Origin: Rhodococcus opacus B4
GTDB taxonomy: Bacteria; Actinomycetota; Actinomycetes; Mycobacteriales; Mycobacteriaceae
Reading direction: 5' to 3'
Assembly (NCBI RefSeq): GCF_000010805.1
Contig: NC_012522.1
Location: 4,836,001 to 4,900,000, forward strand
DNA length: 64,000 bases
Part shown: piece by piece, positions 61,766 to 64,000 of the stretch
Layout: each line of letters begins with the position of its first letter
Numbering within the stretch: the stretch's first letter is position 1
The notes under the pieces: generated by a model
What the model was told of the DNA's origin: nothing
Database searches by the model: none
What the model saw: the letters and a program-made list of their open reading frames with translations, nothing else
Translations under genes and position numbers: made by a program

Positions 61766-62565
61766 CCGACACTTCACCACTCGCCACCGCGCCCGTCGAG
61801 ACGCCGGGACACGACCTGCTGAAAGGGAAGAAGGTCGTCGTCACCGCGGCCGCCGGCACCGGCATCGGGTTCGCGTCCGCACGTCGCGCCCTGCTCGAGG
61901 GCGCCGACGTCCTGGTGTCCGACTGGCACGAGCGGCGTCTGCTCGAGACAAGGGACAAACTGGCCGCCGAGTTCCCCGGACAGGTGGTCGAGGCGCTGAC
62001 GTGCGACGTTTCCAGCACGGAGCAGGTGGACGCCCTGATCGCCGGGGCGGCCGATGCGCTGGGCCGGATCGACGTCCTCGTCAACAACGCCGGACTCGGC
62101 GGCGAGACCCCGCTCGTCGACATGACCGACGAGGAATGGGATCGCGTCCTCGACATCACGCTGAACGGAACGTTCCGGGCCACCCGCGCCGCGCTGCGCT
62201 ATTTCAAGGGGGTCGAGCACAACGGTGTGCTGGTCAACAATGCGTCCGTCCTCGGGTGGCGGGCTCAGCACTCGCAGGCGCACTACGCGGCGGCGAAGGC
62301 GGGCGTCATGGCGCTGACCCGGTGCAGCGCGATCGAGGCTGCGGAGTACGGGGTCCGGATCAATGCCGTCGCACCGTCCATCGCGCGGCACGCGTTCCTC
62401 GCGAAGGTGACCAGTGAGGAACTCCTCGACAAGCTGGCGTCCGACGAGGCCTTCGGCCGAGCCGCCGAGGTGTGGGAGATCGCCGCCACCATCGCCATGC
62501 TCGCCAGCGACTACACCACCTACCTCACCGGCGAGGTCGTGTCGATCTCGTCGCAGAGGGCGTAG
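61762..62565 (+). CDS. ipdF: Short-chain dehydrogenase IpdF
   Basis: The GTG at 61762 overlaps the fadE30 stop by 4 bp; 267 residues. The NAD motif reads VVVTAAAGTGIGFASARR (GxxxGIG), NNAGLGG follows, and Ser-Tyr-Lys lie in NNASVLGW and HYAAAKAGVM. Location between fadE30 and kstR2 matches the gene that oxidises the 5-hydroxyl of the HIP-derived CoA ester. The TAG stop lies in the outer arm of palindrome P5. Confidence 0.9.
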
Positions 62566-62580
62566 GCGGCTCCGCCGCCC

Positions 62581-62620
62581 GTGCGCCTTTTTGGTAGCTG
62601 GAGCAACCAGAAAGGCGCAC
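62581..62620. repeat. 40-nt palindrome P5 (18-nt arms, 4-nt loop)
   Basis: Arms 62581-62598 and 62603-62620, loop TGGA. Read in reverse it is close to P3. It lies after ipdF and just upstream of the kstR2 operator, so it may end the fadE30-ipdF transcript before the kstR2 promoter. Outer flanks (TAGGCGGCTCCGCCGCCC and GGGCCGGAGGCCTA) also pair partly. Confidence 0.75.
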
Positions 62621-62634
62621 AGGGCCGGAGGCCT

Positions 62635-62648
62635 AGCAAGCGCTTGGT
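62635..62648. promoter_or_regulatory. KstR2 operator upstream of kstR2
   Basis: AGCAAGCGCTTGGT matches the KstR2 consensus fully and ends 15 bp before the kstR2 ATG, so the repressor controls its own gene. Confidence 0.92.
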
Positions 62649-62651
62649 TGA

Positions 62652-62657
62652 TAGGAT
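62652..62657 (+). promoter_or_regulatory. Likely -10 box of kstR2, leaderless promoter
   Basis: TAGGAT lies exactly 6 bases before the ATG at 62664, the same spacing as at fadE30. Transcription would start at the initiation codon, giving a leaderless mRNA; AGGATGGA could alternatively be read as a weak ribosome site. Confidence 0.45.
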
Positions 62658-62663
62658 GGAACG

Positions 62664-63275
62664 ATGACTCCACCCCAGGGCACCGACGATTCGGCAAACA
62701 AGACCGGACGCAGGGCCGAACTCCTCGACATCGCGGCCACCCTGTTCGCCGAGCGCGGCCTGCGGGCCACCACGGTCCGCGACATCGCCGACGCCGCAGG
62801 CATCCTGTCAGGCAGCCTGTACCACCACTTCGATTCCAAGGAATCGATGGTCGACGAGATCCTACGGGGCTTCCTCGACGACCTGTTCGGCAAGTACCGC
62901 GAGATCGTCGCGTCCGGACTCGACGCTCGCGCGACCCTCGAAGCTCTGGTCACCACGTCGTACGAGGCGATCGACGCGTCGCATTCGGCGGTCGCGATCT
63001 ATCAGGACGAGGTGAAGCACCTCGTCGCCAACGAGCGTTTCGCGTACCTGTCCGAACTGAACACCGAGTTCCGCGAGCTGTGGATGGGTGTGCTCGAGAC
63101 GGGGGTGAAGGACGGCACGTTCCGGGCCGACATCGACGTCGAGCTCGCCTTCCGCTTCCTCCGCGACACCGCCTGGGTCGCCGTCCGCTGGTACCGGCCC
63201 GGCGGTTCGGTCACGGTCGACACCGTGGCCAAGCAGTACCTCTCGATCGTCCTCGACGGACTTGCGAGTCCCTGA
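62664..63275 (+). CDS. kstR2: TetR-family repressor KstR2
   Basis: The 203-residue protein has a TetR helix-turn-helix (RAELLDIAATLFAERGLRATTVRDIADAAGILSGSLYHHFDSKESM) and a helical ligand domain. KstR2 represses the HIP-degradation genes and is released by HIP-CoA. Identity is supported by the two perfect KstR2 boxes and by fadE30, ipdF and fadA6 as neighbours, the same order as M. tuberculosis Rv3560c-Rv3556c. Confidence 0.93.
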   Translation: MTPPQGTDDSANKTGRRAELLDIAATLFAERGLRATTVRDIADAAGILSGSLYHHFDSKESMVDEILRGFLDDLFGKYREIVASGLDARATLEALVTTSYEAIDASHSAVAIYQDEVKHLVANERFAYLSELNTEFRELWMGVLETGVKDGTFRADIDVELAFRFLRDTAWVAVRWYRPGGSVTVDTVAKQYLSIVLDGLASP

Positions 63276-63295
63276 CACCGACTAGGAGTTTTCCC

Positions 63296-64000
63296 ATGAC
63301 CGAGGCCTACATCGTCGACGCCGTTCGCACCCCGATCGGCAAGAAGAACGGTGGCCTGTCCGGCGTGCACCCCGCAGACCTGGGTGCGCACGTCATCAAG
63401 GCGATCGTCGAGCGCACGGGCATCGACCCGGCCGGTGTCGACGACGTCGTCTTCGGTTGCGTCGACGCCATCGGCGGGCAGGCCGGCAACATCGCCCGCA
63501 CCGCGTGGCTCGCCGCCGGCTACCCGGAGGAGGTCCCCGGTGTCACCGTCGACCGGCAGTGCGGGTCGAGTCAGCAGGCCGTGCACTTCGGGGCGCAGGC
63601 GATCCTGAGCGGCACCGCCGACCTGATCGTCGCGGGCGGTGTGCAGAACATGAGCCAGATCCCGATCGCGTCGGCGATGGTGGTCGGGCAGCAGTACGGA
63701 TTCGACACCCCGTTCGGCGGGTCCACGGGCTGGACGGAACGCTACGGCGACCAGGAGGTGTCGCAGTTCAACGGCGCCGAACTGATCGCCGACAAGTGGG
63801 ACATCAGCCGCGAGGAACTCGAACGCTGGGCACTGCAGAGCCACGAGCGGGCCCGGACGGCGATCGCCGCGGGTCGCTTCGACCGCGAGATCGTGCCGGT
63901 GGGGGATTTCACCACCGACGAGGGTCCCCGCGAGACCAGCCTCGAGAAGATGGCCTCGCTGAAGACCCTCACCGACGGCGGACGCCTCACGGCCGCGGTC
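63296..64000 (+). CDS. fadA6: Thiolase FadA6, 3' end beyond the window
   Basis: The ATG at 63296 follows AGGAG by 7 bp and the frame stays open to the window edge, giving 235 residues of a thiolase of about 390. The start EAYIVDAVRTPIGKKNGGLSGVHPADLG and nucleophile Cys89 in VDRQCGSSQQAVHFGAQ are those of a degradative acetyl-CoA acyltransferase. Following kstR2 in the HIP cluster, it is the expected FadA6, which removes acetyl-CoA from ring-opened intermediates. The C-terminal His/Cys motifs cannot be seen. Confidence 0.9.
   Translation, partial: MTEAYIVDAVRTPIGKKNGGLSGVHPADLGAHVIKAIVERTGIDPAGVDDVVFGCVDAIGGQAGNIARTAWLAAGYPEEVPGVTVDRQCGSSQQAVHFGAQAILSGTADLIVAGGVQNMSQIPIASAMVVGQQYGFDTPFGGSTGWTERYGDQEVSQFNGAELIADKWDISREELERWALQSHERARTAIAAGRFDREIVPVGDFTTDEGPRETSLEKMASLKTLTDGGRLTAAV

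Overview
The window comes from a high-GC actinobacterium, almost certainly Rhodococcus (R. jostii/opacus group) or a close mycolate-containing relative. The basis is GC-rich codon use, many GTG starts, 4-bp ATGA/GTGA overlaps between operon genes, and a right-hand end that carries the KstR2-controlled steroid ring-C/D degradation cluster in an order very like that of M. tuberculosis. I see no rRNA or tRNA gene, insertion sequence, prophage or CRISPR array. Nearly every base belongs to a metabolic gene, a regulator or a short intergenic control region.

Layout. 1-6.5 kb: the end of an Rrf2 regulator, a small membrane protein, a sulfatase/HAD/formylglycine-generating-enzyme cassette, and a convergent pair made of a DUF202 protein and an orphan MviN-like pseudokinase. 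6.6-12.2 kb: amidase and 2-hydroxyacid dehydrogenase divergent from two Asp/Glu-racemase-superfamily proteins, a GntR regulator and a stand-alone ectoine-hydroxylase-like dioxygenase. 12.3-14.1 kb: a MarR/drug-exporter pair. 14.1-23 kb: branched-chain (valine-type) acyl-CoA degradation genes, with a second operon of CoA-transferase, aldehyde dehydrogenase, adenylate kinase and 3-hydroxyisobutyrate dehydrogenase; MarR and LysR regulators lie between. 23-30 kb: assorted hydrolases and an ECF sigma factor/YCII/AhpD operon. 30-34.5 kb: a siderophore-type ABC importer with an MFS protein behind an IdeR-like box. 34.8-37 kb: a Cu-only SOD-like lipoprotein, a helicase-associated-domain protein and an ACT-domain membrane protein.

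37.3-42.2 kb holds a compact putative aromatic-acid pathway: AAHS transporter, CoA ligase, an NTF2-DUF35 fusion and a thiolase-fold protein without the nucleophilic cysteine, which together look like an Ltp2/ChsH2-type retro-aldolase. 43.7-50 kb is a tightly coupled, unrecognised catabolic operon (semialdehyde dehydrogenase, a 572-residue orphan, an M19-like protein lacking its HxD motif, another orphan, and RidA) divergent from a LysR regulator.

50-64 kb is steroid territory: an acetoacetate-decarboxylase-like protein and an SDR divergent from CYP142 with KstR-like boxes, then the KstR2 regulon (fadE33-fadE32-fadE31-echA-fadD3, divergent from fadE30-ipdF, then kstR2 and the start of fadA6). 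Two perfect KstR2 operators sit just upstream of apparently leaderless starts. Five 40-nt palindromes of identical geometry (18-nt arms, 4-nt loop), in at least three sequence subtypes, lie at gene ends across the window and form a recurrent, unexplained element family.

The best candidates for new biology are the 43.7-49 kb operon, the NTF2-DUF35/thiolase-like pair, the orphan ectD beside two racemase-like genes, and the 40-nt palindrome family. All functional calls rest on reading motifs in the translated sequence; no database search was run.
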